Made by a program: the position numbers and the translations under genes. Below are positions 24,462-32,890 of a DNA stretch of 64,000 nt, in pieces; the first letter of the stretch is position 1, and each line of letters opens with the position of its first letter. The notes beneath the pieces are model-generated. The model searched no databases. It saw only the letters and a program-made list of their open reading frames with translations, and was not told the origin of the DNA. The DNA is from Bacillus sp. N1-1 (GTDB lineage: Bacteria > Bacillota > Bacilli > Bacillales > Guptibacillaceae). Location of the stretch: NCBI RefSeq assembly GCF_009818105.1, contig NZ_CP046564.1, forward strand, positions 1,488,001 to 1,552,000, in the 5' to 3' direction.

Positions 24462-25376
24462 GTGTTAGGTGTATTTATTGAGATTATTGTGCCCGTGTTT
24501 ATTCTAATTGGGATTGGCGTATTGCTTCATCGCATTTTTCAATTTGATTTATACACGCTTGCAAAAGTAAACATTTATTTCATCGTGCCTGGATTTATTT
24601 TTCTAAAGCTTTACGAAACAGCTTTTTCTTTATCATTATTTCTATCCGTACTTACGTTTTTTAGTATTTTAATTGTGGTTTTATACTTTGTATCTAATTT
24701 AATCAGTCGATTATTTGGCTACAGTCGAAGCGTACGTGCTTCGTTTACAAACAGTATACTGTTCTATAATTCAGGGAACTATGGCGTCCCTGTAAATGAT
24801 CTCGTTTTTAAACAAGATCCCTTTGCGATGTCGATTCAAGTCATTATCTTAACGTTCCAGAACATTCTTACGTTCTCGTGGGGGATTTTTGCATTGAAAA
24901 CGGTCGAAGGAAGCAAGGTAAGTGCGCTTCTTGGTTATTTTAAAATGCCGGTTTTATATGCGATGTTACTTGGGATCGGGTTCAATTTACTAAATGTCAC
25001 TGTTCCTGAATTTGTCCTCATACCAGCAGATTACATTGCGGATTCGATGATCGCGATCGCGTTATTAACGCTTGGGGCTCAGGTTGCTCAACTACGTTTA
25101 TCGAAGAATTTATCAGTTGTGTATGTGAGCTTGATCATCCGTCTTTTACTTGGTCCTCTCATTGCGCTCGGCATTATTTTTGTGTTAGGAATCGAGGGTG
25201 TTACAGCTCAGGCCTTGTTTATTTCATCCGCGATGCCAACAGCAGTGAATAGTGCGATCATTGCGCAAGAATATGAGAATGAGCCCGAGCTATCTGCGCA
25301 AATTGTTCTTGCCTCCACCGTATTCAGTATGATTACGGTTACGGCAGTTATTTCCCTTGGTCGTTTGTTATTTTAA
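24462..25376 (+). CDS. AEC (auxin efflux carrier) family transporter
   Basis: The 304-residue membrane protein has about ten hydrophobic spans and family signatures such as NSGNYGVPV in the first half and SSAMPTAVNSAIIAQEY in the second, the repeated cross-over region of AEC permeases. Bacterial members export or import small organic acids such as malate. GTG 24462 follows GAGGG. No metabolic gene is adjacent to suggest the substrate. Confidence 0.88.
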   Translation: MLGVFIEIIVPVFILIGIGVLLHRIFQFDLYTLAKVNIYFIVPGFIFLKLYETAFSLSLFLSVLTFFSILIVVLYFVSNLISRLFGYSRSVRASFTNSILFYNSGNYGVPVNDLVFKQDPFAMSIQVIILTFQNILTFSWGIFALKTVEGSKVSALLGYFKMPVLYAMLLGIGFNLLNVTVPEFVLIPADYIADSMIAIALLTLGAQVAQLRLSKNLSVVYVSLIIRLLLGPLIALGIIFVLGIEGVTAQALFISSAMPTAVNSAIIAQEYENEPELSAQIVLASTVFSMITVTAVISLGRLLF

Positions 25377-25408
25377 AGGAAGAGGCGCTGAATTGGAAAT
25401 CAGAACCA

Positions 25409-25437
25409 TTGATTTTGTATGGTGGAAGGTGTAGAGT
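25409..25437 (+). promoter_or_regulatory. SigmaA-type promoter of the structured RNA
   Basis: TTGATT (25409-25414), a 17-bp spacer and TAGAGT (25432-25437) place a transcription start near 25443-25445. This matches the 5' strand of the closing stem of the RNA described next. It lies 30 bp after the AEC gene. Confidence 0.6.
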
Positions 25438-25440
25438 ATA

Positions 25441-25656
25441 AGCATAAGCAATACCCATTTCCTGCAACGCACGTTAACAACGGTTGTCTCAAACCGATGC
25501 TAGTTTTCCGGGAACTCTACATCCAGTTGCTGATAACAAGCCGGCCTTCTGAGCGGGACGTTAAAGGTAGCTGTGCGGGTACCCACCTGCTTTTACGCGG
25601 GCTTTGAGACACTTATAGTGACGACGGAGCGGGTTTGGGTTTAAACTTGCTTATGT
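25441..25656 (+). ncRNA. Structured non-coding RNA with 6S-like architecture
   Basis: The region folds into a long interrupted closing stem: CATAAGCAA (25443-25451) with TTGCTTATG (25647-25655), ACCCA (25453-25457) with TGGGT (25636-25640), CCTGC (25461-25465) with GCGGG (25629-25633). An open bubble follows (25466-25485 opposite 25611-25628), then an inner stem GTCTCAAA (25486-25493) with TTTGAGAC (25603-25610). A closing stem, central bubble and apical stem are the plan of 6S RNA, the RNA polymerase regulator. A promoter before and a strong terminator after support a stand-alone transcript. Naming it 6S RNA is an inference from shape; the primary sequence was not matched to any database. 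Confidence 0.6.
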
Positions 25657-25688
25657 GATTACATAGAGTGATGAACGTTCATAGATGA

Positions 25689-25724
25689 AAGGCATGGAAG
25701 CAAATTGCTTCCATGCCTTTTTTG
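25689..25724 (+). terminator. Terminator of the structured RNA
   Basis: A stem of about 16 bp formed by AAAGGCATGGAAGCAA and TTGCTTCCATGCCTTT with almost no loop, followed by TTT. It lies about 33 nt beyond the closing stem of the RNA. Confidence 0.88.
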
Positions 25725-25760
25725 ATGGATTAATCTGATATTCGACACAGTTCGAGCAAA

Positions 25761-25786
25761 AGCGGGCGGTGACAGGCACTACCCAC
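25761..25786. repeat. GGTGnCAGGCAC motif, copy 1
   Basis: AGCGGGCGGTGACAGGCAC (25761-25779) shares GCGGG-nGGTG-nCAGGCAC with the hairpin at 27487-27518. It abuts the stop codon of splB. Confidence 0.5.
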
Positions 25787-26815
25787 CTAAGTGAAGTACT
25801 CCAATTTCGCATCTGGGAAGAACTTATTGATGTAACCTCCTAATGTATCTTTCATATCCTGCTGCTGATCTTTTTGATAGACGTACTTGCCGATGCCGTA
25901 TTTTCCCCATTTGTACATCCGGTCTTCTTCTTCCATTTCAAGTTTTGTCATCGGATAATTTTTTTGAATGACGCGTTTCGCCGGCTTTGTGAACCGGTGC
26001 TGAATCAGTTCAAATGTTAAGTCCTTCGTTGCACTTTTTGGAAGCTTCTCCTCTAGTTTCTCAAATAAAGTTAGATAGCCTTGTTTCCAATCATCATACA
26101 AGTAAATAGGGGCAATGATAAATCCAAGTGGATAACCAGCTTCAGCGACTTTCGCTGCTGCTTCGATCCGTTCATCCAGTCGCGATGTACCCGGTTCAAG
26201 AAACTTAATGACATAATCGGCATTCATACTAAAGCGAAAGCGCGTCCTTCCTTGATGGTCTGCATCGAGAAGGTGATCAACGTGTGCGAACTTTGTTACG
26301 AAGCGGAGGCGTCCGTAATCTGATTTTCCGAAGTATTCAATCGCGTGTTTCAATGTATGTGTTAAATGATCAATGCCAACGATGTCAGACGTACAGGATG
26401 CTTCAAACCGAGTTGGTTCTGGCGCTCTCTCCTGCATATATTTCTCGGCTGCATCGAATATGTCATCCGTATTCACGTACGTTCGGATATAGGGCTTGCT
26501 TCCCATTGTTGTTTGAAGATAACAATAATGACAGTGGCCCATACAACCAGTCGCAAACGGAATCGCATATTCAGCAGAAGGTTTGGAAGTATCAAACTTT
26601 AGCGTTTTTCTTACTCCGACAACAAGCGTTGATTTTGCGACGCGATACTGCTGGAAATGATTATCTCCCGGAAGGTTCCTTACTTGATTGTGTGAGGTAG
26701 TTTCCCTAATTTCAATATCCATTTTAGAGAATTTCTCGTGCAGTTCCCGTCCAAGTGGATACTCTAACGCTCTTGGTTCCATGTAGACGAGCTGAGGCAC
26801 AAATGGTTTAACCAA
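25787..26815 (-). CDS. splB: Spore photoproduct lyase SplB
   Basis: This 342-residue radical-SAM enzyme repairs the thymine dimer (spore photoproduct) formed in UV-irradiated spores during germination. The iron-sulfur motif GCMGHCHYC supplies Cys91, Cys95 and Cys98, and Cys141 in FEASCTSDIVG is the conserved catalytic H-atom donor. YLQTTMGSKPYIRTYVN follows as in B. subtilis. The start is TTG with AGGAGG 7 nt upstream. It is in an operon 11 bp behind splA. Its presence is good evidence for an endospore former. Confidence 0.97.
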   Translation of the reverse strand: MVKPFVPQLVYMEPRALEYPLGRELHEKFSKMDIEIRETTSHNQVRNLPGDNHFQQYRVAKSTLVVGVRKTLKFDTSKPSAEYAIPFATGCMGHCHYCYLQTTMGSKPYIRTYVNTDDIFDAAEKYMQERAPEPTRFEASCTSDIVGIDHLTHTLKHAIEYFGKSDYGRLRFVTKFAHVDHLLDADHQGRTRFRFSMNADYVIKFLEPGTSRLDERIEAAAKVAEAGYPLGFIIAPIYLYDDWKQGYLTLFEKLEEKLPKSATKDLTFELIQHRFTKPAKRVIQKNYPMTKLEMEEEDRMYKWGKYGIGKYVYQKDQQQDMKDTLGGYINKFFPDAKLEYFT

Positions 26816-26826
26816 TGAAAGACCTC

Positions 26827-27087
26827 CTATTCGATCGATCCAAAATATGTGGCATAGGCCTGTTCTGCTTCCGCTTCTGAATGATAAATCGCAATCTCAG
26901 AATCAAGTGGGTAGTAAGTTTCATATAAGAACAAGGCAAGCTTACCAGGTTGATCAGGATCGTTCACAACAGCAGCTTCCTGGATGTTAGCAACATTGTA
27001 AGTGTGTGGATTACGATACATGACGTAAACGACGTCACCCGCTTGATATCCTTGTCCTGAATCATTCGTTGACTCATATAAATTCAT
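26827..27087 (-). CDS. splA: Transcriptional regulator SplA of the spore photoproduct lyase operon
   Basis: An 86-residue TRAP-like protein. AGDVVYVMYRNPHTYNVANI and EAEAEQAYATYF match the B. subtilis SplA, which negatively controls the spl operon. It is the first gene of the splAB operon. ATG 27087 has AAAGGAG upstream. Forespore sigmaG control is expected from B. subtilis, but I could not identify a convincing sigmaG promoter. Confidence 0.92.
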   Translation of the reverse strand: MNLYESTNDSGQGYQAGDVVYVMYRNPHTYNVANIQEAAVVNDPDQPGKLALFLYETYYPLDSEIAIYHSEAEAEQAYATYFGSIE

Positions 27088-27234
27088 CTCATCACTCCTT
27101 TACGTTCTACTTCCTCATTGTTCCACAAGAGTACGGATTCCTTTCTGGTAAATAACGCCTGTTTTAGTCATGAAGCGCTTAAAGAGCGCATACGATGTTC
27201 TGTTGACTTGATTTTAGGGGAGGTGCGTGAAGGG

Positions 27235-27435
27235 GTGTTAAAATGGATTAGGATCTTGTTGCCTTCACAAAGTGTGACAGACAAAATATTTGCTCGGTTC
27301 AAACTGTACAGGAAATTAAGAGGTGGCACATGGCAAAAGGTATCTGATCGTGTAGCTCCTAAGAAAAGCGTTTGGGTTAGAAAGGCGGTTAATGCTGAGG
27401 ATTATTATGTATGGAAAACAGAGGTCCATGAATAG
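27235..27435 (+). CDS. Small basic hypothetical protein
   Basis: A frame open from 27118; the likely start is GTG 27235, 9 nt after GGGGAGGTG, giving 66 residues, very basic, with LYRKLRGGTWQKVSDRV and VWVRKAVNAEDYYVWKTEV. It is divergent to splA. No family recognised. The ribosome binding site supports it, and the hairpin at 27487 could end its transcript. Confidence 0.5.
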   Translation: MLKWIRILLPSQSVTDKIFARFKLYRKLRGGTWQKVSDRVAPKKSVWVRKAVNAEDYYVWKTEVHE

Positions 27436-27486
27436 GTTCGGATTTCAACGCAAATATTATTAAACAAATTCTCGACAAGTATTGAC

Positions 27487-27520
27487 AAATAGCGGGTGGT
27501 GTCAGGCACCCGCTATTTCT
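27487..27520. terminator. Hairpin with GGTGnCAGGCAC motif, copy 2
   Basis: AAATAGCGGGTG (27487-27498) pairs perfectly with CACCCGCTATTT (27507-27518) around GTGTCAGG. It could terminate the 66-residue gene. The loop region repeats the motif seen beside splB at 25768. Confidence 0.65.
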
Positions 27521-27638
27521 ATATGAAATGAATAAATCAATGGAAAAGCCCTATACTATTTTGTATATATATGTAAAAAAACGTAATCTAGAAACGGAAG
27601 ATCAATCTCTTTAACTGTTCGGAAGTAGGAGATAAGTA

Positions 27639-28130
27639 ATGAACATTGGTATCGTTATTCTGCTAGCGTTACTTGCCTTTTGGAAAGCTGATTGGAAAAA
27701 TTGGGAGAAATACTACCCAACTATGCTATATATCGCATTAGCCGCATCTGTATATGAAATCATTGCTTATGAGAAATTTCATTTGTGGGATTTTAAAGAG
27801 AGTATCATTCTCAATAAAGTAATGGTTCATTTTATACACAATTTAGTCATAAATCCTCTCGTTGTCTTGCTCTTTTTATCGAATTATCCATCTAGTGGAA
27901 GTGAGATTATCTACAATGCAAAATGGGTTGTAGGATTCTGGATTGTTGAATGCTTGGTATCAACTACCGATGCAATTACTTATCATAATGGATGGAATTT
28001 GGGTTGGTCCTTATTATTTCTTATCGTTATGTTTCCAATGGTTCGTCTTCATCACCTTAACAAAAGCCTCGCACTGCCTTTATCTATCGGAATTTCACTA
28101 CTCCTTTTACTTCTATTTGATTACATATAG
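27639..28130 (+). CDS. CBO0543 family membrane protein
   Basis: The 163-residue protein has five hydrophobic spans. YPTMLYIALAASVYEIIAYE, HFIHNLVINPLVVLLFLSNY and the TTDAITYHNGWNLGWSLLFL loop fit the CBO0543 family. ATG 27639 follows TAGGAGATAAGTA. The strong stem-loop at 28201 ends the transcript. Function unknown; the family is common as scattered paralogues in spore formers. Confidence 0.8.
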   Translation: MNIGIVILLALLAFWKADWKNWEKYYPTMLYIALAASVYEIIAYEKFHLWDFKESIILNKVMVHFIHNLVINPLVVLLFLSNYPSSGSEIIYNAKWVVGFWIVECLVSTTDAITYHNGWNLGWSLLFLIVMFPMVRLHHLNKSLALPLSIGISLLLLLLFDYI

Positions 28131-28200
28131 TAAAGCATTCATTGGATAAGACATACTAGTTGGCTAAACGAAAGTGGTTAAAAGATAAACTAATTTAATA

Positions 28201-28241
28201 AAGACAGTCAACAATATGGTGGTATTGTTGACTGTCTTTTC
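28201..28241 (+). terminator. Terminator of the CBO0543 gene
   Basis: A 15-bp perfect stem AAGACAGTCAACAAT / ATTGTTGACTGTCTT (28201-28215 / 28224-28238) followed by TTCC. It also shows that the open frame of the next gene before 28303 is not translated. Confidence 0.9.
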
Positions 28242-28302
28242 CTATGAATGGAAAACGTCTATACTTGGAGATGTAGTGAATGTTAGTAAAGGAGAACATC
28301 CG

Positions 28303-29379
28303 ATGCAGTTATTCTTATCAAATAAACCATCTGCTTTTATTGAAACCATAGTAATTGGATTGCTAGGATCACTGTTGTTTCATCTTCTTCATGCGCCTCT
28401 TCCTTGGATGCTTGGTCCGTTAACTGGAGTAACGATCTGGCATTTTAGTACAGGAAGAACGCTCTATTGGCCTACTCCATTACGAAATATAGCTCTACTT
28501 TTAATTGGTTATATGCTTGGTTCCTCTTTCACGCAGCGCACAGTTCATGAAATAACGCAACATTTCCCCTATATTATTGCAGTTACACTATCAACAGTTT
28601 TTGGAAGTTTATTACTCGGTCTTATAATTGTAAAAAAAACAAACATAAAGCTAATCGACGGCTTATTCGGGAGCGTACCAGGGGGGTTATCTCAAGTTGC
28701 TATTCTAAGTGAAGAGACAAAAGAAATAGACACTGGAACAATTGTGTTTATGCAAACAATTCGCGTGATCCTAGTCATCTTGTTAATCCCTTTCCTTACA
28801 ATGTATTTTATTAAACCAGAAGCCCCGATCAATAGTCCAGCTACTGAAGTTGGTAAAGAAGCAGTTGCTTATCCTTCCTTGTTCGGTCTTTTGTTGCTTA
28901 CGATGATTGGAGCGTTTTTAGGGAAGAAATTGAAGCTTCCCGCTGCATTTTTAACAGGCCCATTGCTTATCATCGCACTATTTTCGGTAACAGCAGTGGA
29001 AGTACCTGCTCTTCCCCCATTTTTCATTTTGATTTCTCAGTACTTTCTGGGAATTTACCTTGGTCTGTATTTGAAAAAAGAAATGTCGAGTAACATTCGG
29101 AGAATCGGGTTTTATTCTATTTTTACTAGTATTCTCTTAGTGTTTTTTTCATTTTTACTAGCGATTCTTTTAACAAAAATAACGTCTATTAACCTGGCAA
29201 CGGCATTTCTCAGTACGGCTCCGGGAGGACTAGCTGAAATGGGCGTTACGGCAACAATTGTTGATGCTGACCTTGCGATGATTAGCGGCTATCAACTTTT
29301 TCGAATCTTTTTTATTATGTTTATCGCACTTCCATTGCTGCAATGGTGGATCAGAAGAAAGGTTCGATTGAATCAATAA
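28303..29379 (+). CDS. AbrB-family membrane transporter
   Basis: About 358 residues with ten or more hydrophobic spans and duplicated FGSVPGGLSQVAIL and STAPGGLAEMGVTATI motifs, the signature of the AbrB/putative ammonia monooxygenase (PF05145-type) membrane family. It is unrelated to the DNA-binding AbrB of Bacillus. ATG 28303 has AAAGGAG at 8 nt. Substrate unknown. Confidence 0.88.
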   Translation: MQLFLSNKPSAFIETIVIGLLGSLLFHLLHAPLPWMLGPLTGVTIWHFSTGRTLYWPTPLRNIALLLIGYMLGSSFTQRTVHEITQHFPYIIAVTLSTVFGSLLLGLIIVKKTNIKLIDGLFGSVPGGLSQVAILSEETKEIDTGTIVFMQTIRVILVILLIPFLTMYFIKPEAPINSPATEVGKEAVAYPSLFGLLLLTMIGAFLGKKLKLPAAFLTGPLLIIALFSVTAVEVPALPPFFILISQYFLGIYLGLYLKKEMSSNIRRIGFYSIFTSILLVFFSFLLAILLTKITSINLATAFLSTAPGGLAEMGVTATIVDADLAMISGYQLFRIFFIMFIALPLLQWWIRRKVRLNQ

Positions 29380-29538
29380 AAATTATTCTAGCCTTATATG
29401 GAAAATCACCGGAAGCTGGGACGTAAACAGATTCTCATACATATAAAGAAAAATAAACGCAATTTTAATGATCAACGTTTGTAGGATAAGCATCAACCAG
29501 CATCATTGAACATCATTACAAGAGGAGGATTAACCAGG

Positions 29539-30102
29539 ATGAATGTTTTTCAAATGATAAGTTTTATTAAAGAACTTGAACGATTAAAGGATACAACCCG
29601 GACGGCATACATGAGAAGCGGCAGACGAGAGAGTGTGGCAGAACATTCCTGGCGCCTCGCGATGTTTGCTTTTGCCTTAAGTGACGAATTTCCTGAGCTC
29701 GATCATTTTCGTGTTTTGTGTATGTGCCTTGTGCACGACCTTGGTGAAGCGTATGACGGGGATATTTCTGCAACGATTCAGGTAAACCAACAAGAAAAGA
29801 TTCACAAAGAGGAGGAAGCCGTGCAACGTCTCACTTCGGTTCTTGGTAGAAATCAGAGTGGAGCTATTCTTTCGCTTTGTCAGGAGTATAATCGTGGCGA
29901 AACGAAAGAGTCTCAGTTTGTAAAAGCTCTAGATAAAATGGAGACGATTATTCAACATACTCAGGGAACGAACCCACCAGGGTTTGATTATGAGTTTAAT
30001 CTTACTTATGGGAAAGAGTATGCAGAATATGATGAAATGATAAAGTTACTACGTGATGAAATTGATAAAGAAACATTAAAAAAAATGAGTGAAAATGCTT
30101 AA
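29539..30102 (+). CDS. HD domain-containing phosphohydrolase (YfbR/HDDC2-like)
   Basis: The 187-residue protein has HD-superfamily metal ligands: SVAEHSWRLA (His36), CLVHDLGEAYDGD (His66, Asp67) and a later Asp in KALDKME. The arrangement fits the 5'-deoxynucleotidase/HDDC2 group that dephosphorylates nucleoside 5'-monophosphates. ATG 29539 lies about 10 nt after AGAGGAGG. It is followed after 32 bp by the broken phosphatase gene, probably one transcript. Confidence 0.87.
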   Translation: MNVFQMISFIKELERLKDTTRTAYMRSGRRESVAEHSWRLAMFAFALSDEFPELDHFRVLCMCLVHDLGEAYDGDISATIQVNQQEKIHKEEEAVQRLTSVLGRNQSGAILSLCQEYNRGETKESQFVKALDKMETIIQHTQGTNPPGFDYEFNLTYGKEYAEYDEMIKLLRDEIDKETLKKMSENA

Positions 30103-30134
30103 GTAATGATTCGTAAAAGGTAAGGTGTAAGCAG

Positions 30135-30675
30135 GTGAAAATTAGATTAATTCGACATGGAAAATCCTCATGCGATTTTTCAAAGCGTTTAACGAGTCAG
30201 GATTATCGAGAATGGGTGATAAAATACGGAGAAGAAGGAATCTGCGATGAAGCACCTGAAAACGTACAACGGGCATTAAAGGAGGCTTGTCGTATTTACG
30301 AGTGATTTCAAGCGTTCCATCGACTCTGCACAATCAGCGGTTGCGATCCAAACCGATTCAATCTATCGGGAACTCGAACTCCCTTATTTCCATGTTAAGT
30401 TGCTCAAGCTAAAGCCTCGCATATGGACAGTTTTTTATCGATTGCTCTGGCTGATTGGATTCTCCAAGAAGGTAGAAAACAAAGAACTAGCAAAGAAGCG
30501 GGCGAAAACGGCCGCTCAACGATTAGAAGAAAGCGCACTAAAACATGGTACTGTCATTCTAGTCGGACATGGATTTTTTAACCGCTATATCGGAAATGTT
30601 TTAACAAAACGTGGCTGGATATTAGAAAGGAACAAAGGCACAGCAAACTGGACAATCCATACGTATACCAAATGA
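30135..30675 (+). pseudogene. Histidine phosphatase family protein, frameshifted
   Basis: GTG 30135, 7 nt after AAGGTG, opens a frame with the phosphoglycerate-mutase-type motif LIRHGKSS and the usual early region, but meets TGA at 30303. The continuation is in the +1 frame (VFTSDFKRSIDSAQSA... to VILVGHGFFNRYIG, the second conserved His) and ends at 30675. Removing one G of GGAGG near 30290 restores ALKE-LVVFTSD. The break is thus a single-base insertion: either a recent pseudogene or a sequencing error. Intact, it would be a protein of about 179 residues dephosphorylating a small phosphoester. Confidence 0.8.
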
Positions 30676-31183
30676 AGTTCTCAGATTCAGACAAAGGGCT
30701 GTTACTTTCGAAAAAAATAATCACGTGATTTTTGTTTAATTCTTATTATGCTGAAATATTTTTAGGTGTGCGCCGAAAAGCAAAGTCATTTAATAGAGGC
30801 CCTACATCAAGATGGTTTCGTATGAAATCATTCTTAGATGAGAGCGGTTACGTGATTTTTATTTTCAGTTAAGTAAAGTCACTTATTAAGAATGAGGTAT
30901 AGGAGGAAGTTTGCTTTTATTGAAAAGAGATTCAGGAAAGCAGACCTTAGAAAGGACGTCGAAGTTATCTCGGCAAAACATAAAGGAAGAAGCTGGGGAT
31001 CATTTAGCTGATCGCTTGTAAATTAAGGGGTTGTCAAAAATAAAAAAGTAGGTAAAATGGACGCAAGGTTAAAGAAATGCAGTGTTTGGCATCATAGAAA
31101 AACATGCCAAACATATCATGGAAGTATAGAAAACAAACTGTTCCACAGAGGAACCATTACATGCTTAGAAAGGGGAAAAAATC
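30676..31183. other. Mostly non-coding stretch with a possible mini ORF and an inverted repeat
   Basis: Nothing larger than the 33-codon frame at 30920 can be supported. An inverted repeat TGTTTGGCAT / ATGCCAAACA (31083-31092 / 31104-31113) with a short loop lies upstream of the lipoyl-like gene and could be an operator or a leader hairpin. Confidence 0.45.
30920..31021 (+). CDS. Possible 33-residue peptide
   Basis: A TTG start 11 nt after AGGAGGAA opens a short hydrophilic frame (MKRDSGKQTLERTSKLS... ending GDHLADRL). The charged, Gln/Lys-rich make-up resembles small spore or DNA-associated peptides, but no family is recognised. An in-frame TTG at 30911 is only 2 nt from the site. Weakly supported. 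Confidence 0.35.
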   Translation: MKRDSGKQTLERTSKLSRQNIKEEAGDHLADRL

Positions 31184-31429
31184 ATGAATCGTTCAGTGGT
31201 CTGTCCATGTGAGGGTGTTATTGAGAAGATCTTTGTTCATCATTCAGCCCGCGTTTATGAGTGGGAGCCAATGTTTGTCATCCGAAACGGACAGGGCAAT
31301 ACCGAGAAAATTACGCTTGGAGTAAGCGGAGAAATTTCTGAACTTCATGTGAAAGAGAATGATCGTGTAACAGGTGGATACATTCTTGCATCAATGAAAG
31401 AAGATGACTTTGTAACAGGAAGCGATTAA
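31184..31429 (+). CDS. Biotinyl/lipoyl-like single-domain protein
   Basis: An 81-residue protein with the half-barrel-sandwich pattern of biotinyl/lipoyl domains: SVVCPCEGVIEKIFVHHSARV in the first half and GVSGEISELHVKENDRVTGG in the second. In carriers the modified Lys sits in a hairpin (E-A-M-K-M or similar) at the midpoint; here that place reads IRNGQGNTEK without a clear acceptor motif. It may be a non-modified structural relative. ATG 31184 follows AAAGGGG. Confidence 0.65.
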   Translation: MNRSVVCPCEGVIEKIFVHHSARVYEWEPMFVIRNGQGNTEKITLGVSGEISELHVKENDRVTGGYILASMKEDDFVTGSD

Positions 31430-31473
31430 TGATCGGTCTTTACCGAGCACATTTATAAATAAGATTGACACGA

Positions 31474-31525
31474 ACTGGTGCAAGCGTGTTACGGGCTACC
31501 GTAGTGCTTGTGCCTCTTTTATTTT
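31474..31525 (+). terminator. Terminator of the lipoyl-like gene
   Basis: GGTGCAAGC pairs with GCTTGTGCC (two wobble pairs) and inside it ACGG with CCGT, followed by TCTTTTATTTT. Confidence 0.65.
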
Positions 31526-31668
31526 GCGAGTTAAAAATTCGCACCTTTTTGTTTACAAAAGTTTCTTGTCAGATTCTAACGAATATGTCTTGCAGGATCC
31601 ATTAATTTTTAGTAAAGTACACATATATTACACCCGAGATGGACAAATGTTTTTGTATGGAGGACACT

Positions 31669-32859
31669 ATGAAGAAAATTGGACTATTGCCACGTATTCT
31701 TATTGCTATTGCCCTTGGAATCGTTATTGGAGCTTATCTTCCTGAAACGGTCGTACGTATTTTCGCAACATTTAACGGGATTTTCGGAAACTTTCTTGGT
31801 TTCGCGATTCCATTAATCATTATTGGCTTTATTGCACCTGGAATAGGTGAGATCGGGAAAGGCGCGGGAAAGTTGATCGGGATCACAACTACGGTTGCCT
31901 ATCTTTCTACTTTTTTAGCTGGCTTGCTCGCCTTCTTTGCGGCACGAAATCTTTATCCCCTCTTTCTTGAAACGGGCGGAGCTGCATCAGAAATGGCAAA
32001 CCCTGAAGAGTCATTGTTAAAACCTTTTTTCGAAGTTGAAATTCCACCTATTATGGGTGTGATGACAGCGCTCGTACTGGCGTTTACACTAGGACTCGGA
32101 ATGGCTGCCATGAAGGGAAAGATGTTAAAAGGCGTTATGGTTGAATTTCGAACCATCATTGAGAAAGTGATTCGTTTTGTCATCATTCCATTATTACCGC
32201 TTCATATTCTTGGTATTTTTGCTAACATGACTAGTGCTGGACAAGTTCAGACGATCTTAAGCGTATTTGCAAAAGTGTTCGTTATGATCATACTCCTTCA
32301 CCTGACAATGCTTTTAATCCAATATAGCGTAACAGGTGCTGCAACGTCACGGAATCCGTTAAAACTTCTTAAAGGGATGATGCCAGCCTACTTTACAGCG
32401 CTTGGTACTCAGTCTTCTGCATCTACAATTCCTGTAACGTTAAGGCAAACGAAAAAGAACGGTGTACGTGAGAAAATAGCTGACTTCAGCGTTCCGCTTC
32501 TTGCGACAATTCACCTTTCAGGAAGTACGATTACAATCGTTTCTTGTGCGATGGCAGTGATGCTGTTGAATGGGCAAGATCCGACGTTTGCATCAATTAT
32601 TCCATTTATTCTTATGCTAGGGGTAACGATGATTGCTGCCCCAGGCGTACCGGGCGGTGCTGTGATGGCTGCGATTGGATTGCTTGAGACAATGCTTGGA
32701 TTTGATCCAACAATGGTTTCGCTTATGATCGCATTGTATCTTGCACAGGATAGCTTCGGTACAGCTTGTAATGTGACAGGTGATGGTGCTCTGTCAGGCC
32801 TCGTTGATCGATTAACGAGAGAGAAAGCACCAGTAAAAAGTACGGTTAAAGCTGGATAA
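31669..32859 (+). CDS. Dicarboxylate/amino acid:cation symporter (DAACS family)
   Basis: The 396-residue membrane protein has the DAACS (GltP/SstT/DctA) features: the serine-rich hairpin TALGTQSSASTIPVTL, the PGVPGGAVMAAIG segment and the C-terminal substrate region QDSFGTACNVTGDGA. It imports acidic or small neutral amino acids or dicarboxylates with Na+ or H+. ATG 31669 follows GGAGGACACT; an upstream in-frame ATG at 31639 lacks a site. Which substrate is used cannot be told. Confidence 0.92.
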   Translation: MKKIGLLPRILIAIALGIVIGAYLPETVVRIFATFNGIFGNFLGFAIPLIIIGFIAPGIGEIGKGAGKLIGITTTVAYLSTFLAGLLAFFAARNLYPLFLETGGAASEMANPEESLLKPFFEVEIPPIMGVMTALVLAFTLGLGMAAMKGKMLKGVMVEFRTIIEKVIRFVIIPLLPLHILGIFANMTSAGQVQTILSVFAKVFVMIILLHLTMLLIQYSVTGAATSRNPLKLLKGMMPAYFTALGTQSSASTIPVTLRQTKKNGVREKIADFSVPLLATIHLSGSTITIVSCAMAVMLLNGQDPTFASIIPFILMLGVTMIAAPGVPGGAVMAAIGLLETMLGFDPTMVSLMIALYLAQDSFGTACNVTGDGALSGLVDRLTREKAPVKSTVKAG

Positions 32860-32865
32860 AGAACT

Positions 32866-32890
32866 GGACAGGCACTCGCCTGTCCTTTTT
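32866..32890 (+). terminator. Terminator of the DAACS symporter gene
   Basis: GGACAGGC (32866-32873) pairs with GCCTGTCC (32878-32885) around ACTC, followed by five T. Confidence 0.92.

Noticed and set aside
25419..25607. 62-residue reading frame after the AEC carrier
   Set aside because: It overlaps the strongly structured RNA, has no ribosome binding site and no protein-like composition.
28216..28302. Start of the AbrB-type transporter at 28216
   Set aside because: The extension lies inside the terminator of the preceding gene; ATG 28303 has AAAGGAG.
31524..31745. 73-residue frame before the DAACS symporter
   Set aside because: Overlaps the symporter gene and contains its promoter region; no ribosome binding site.
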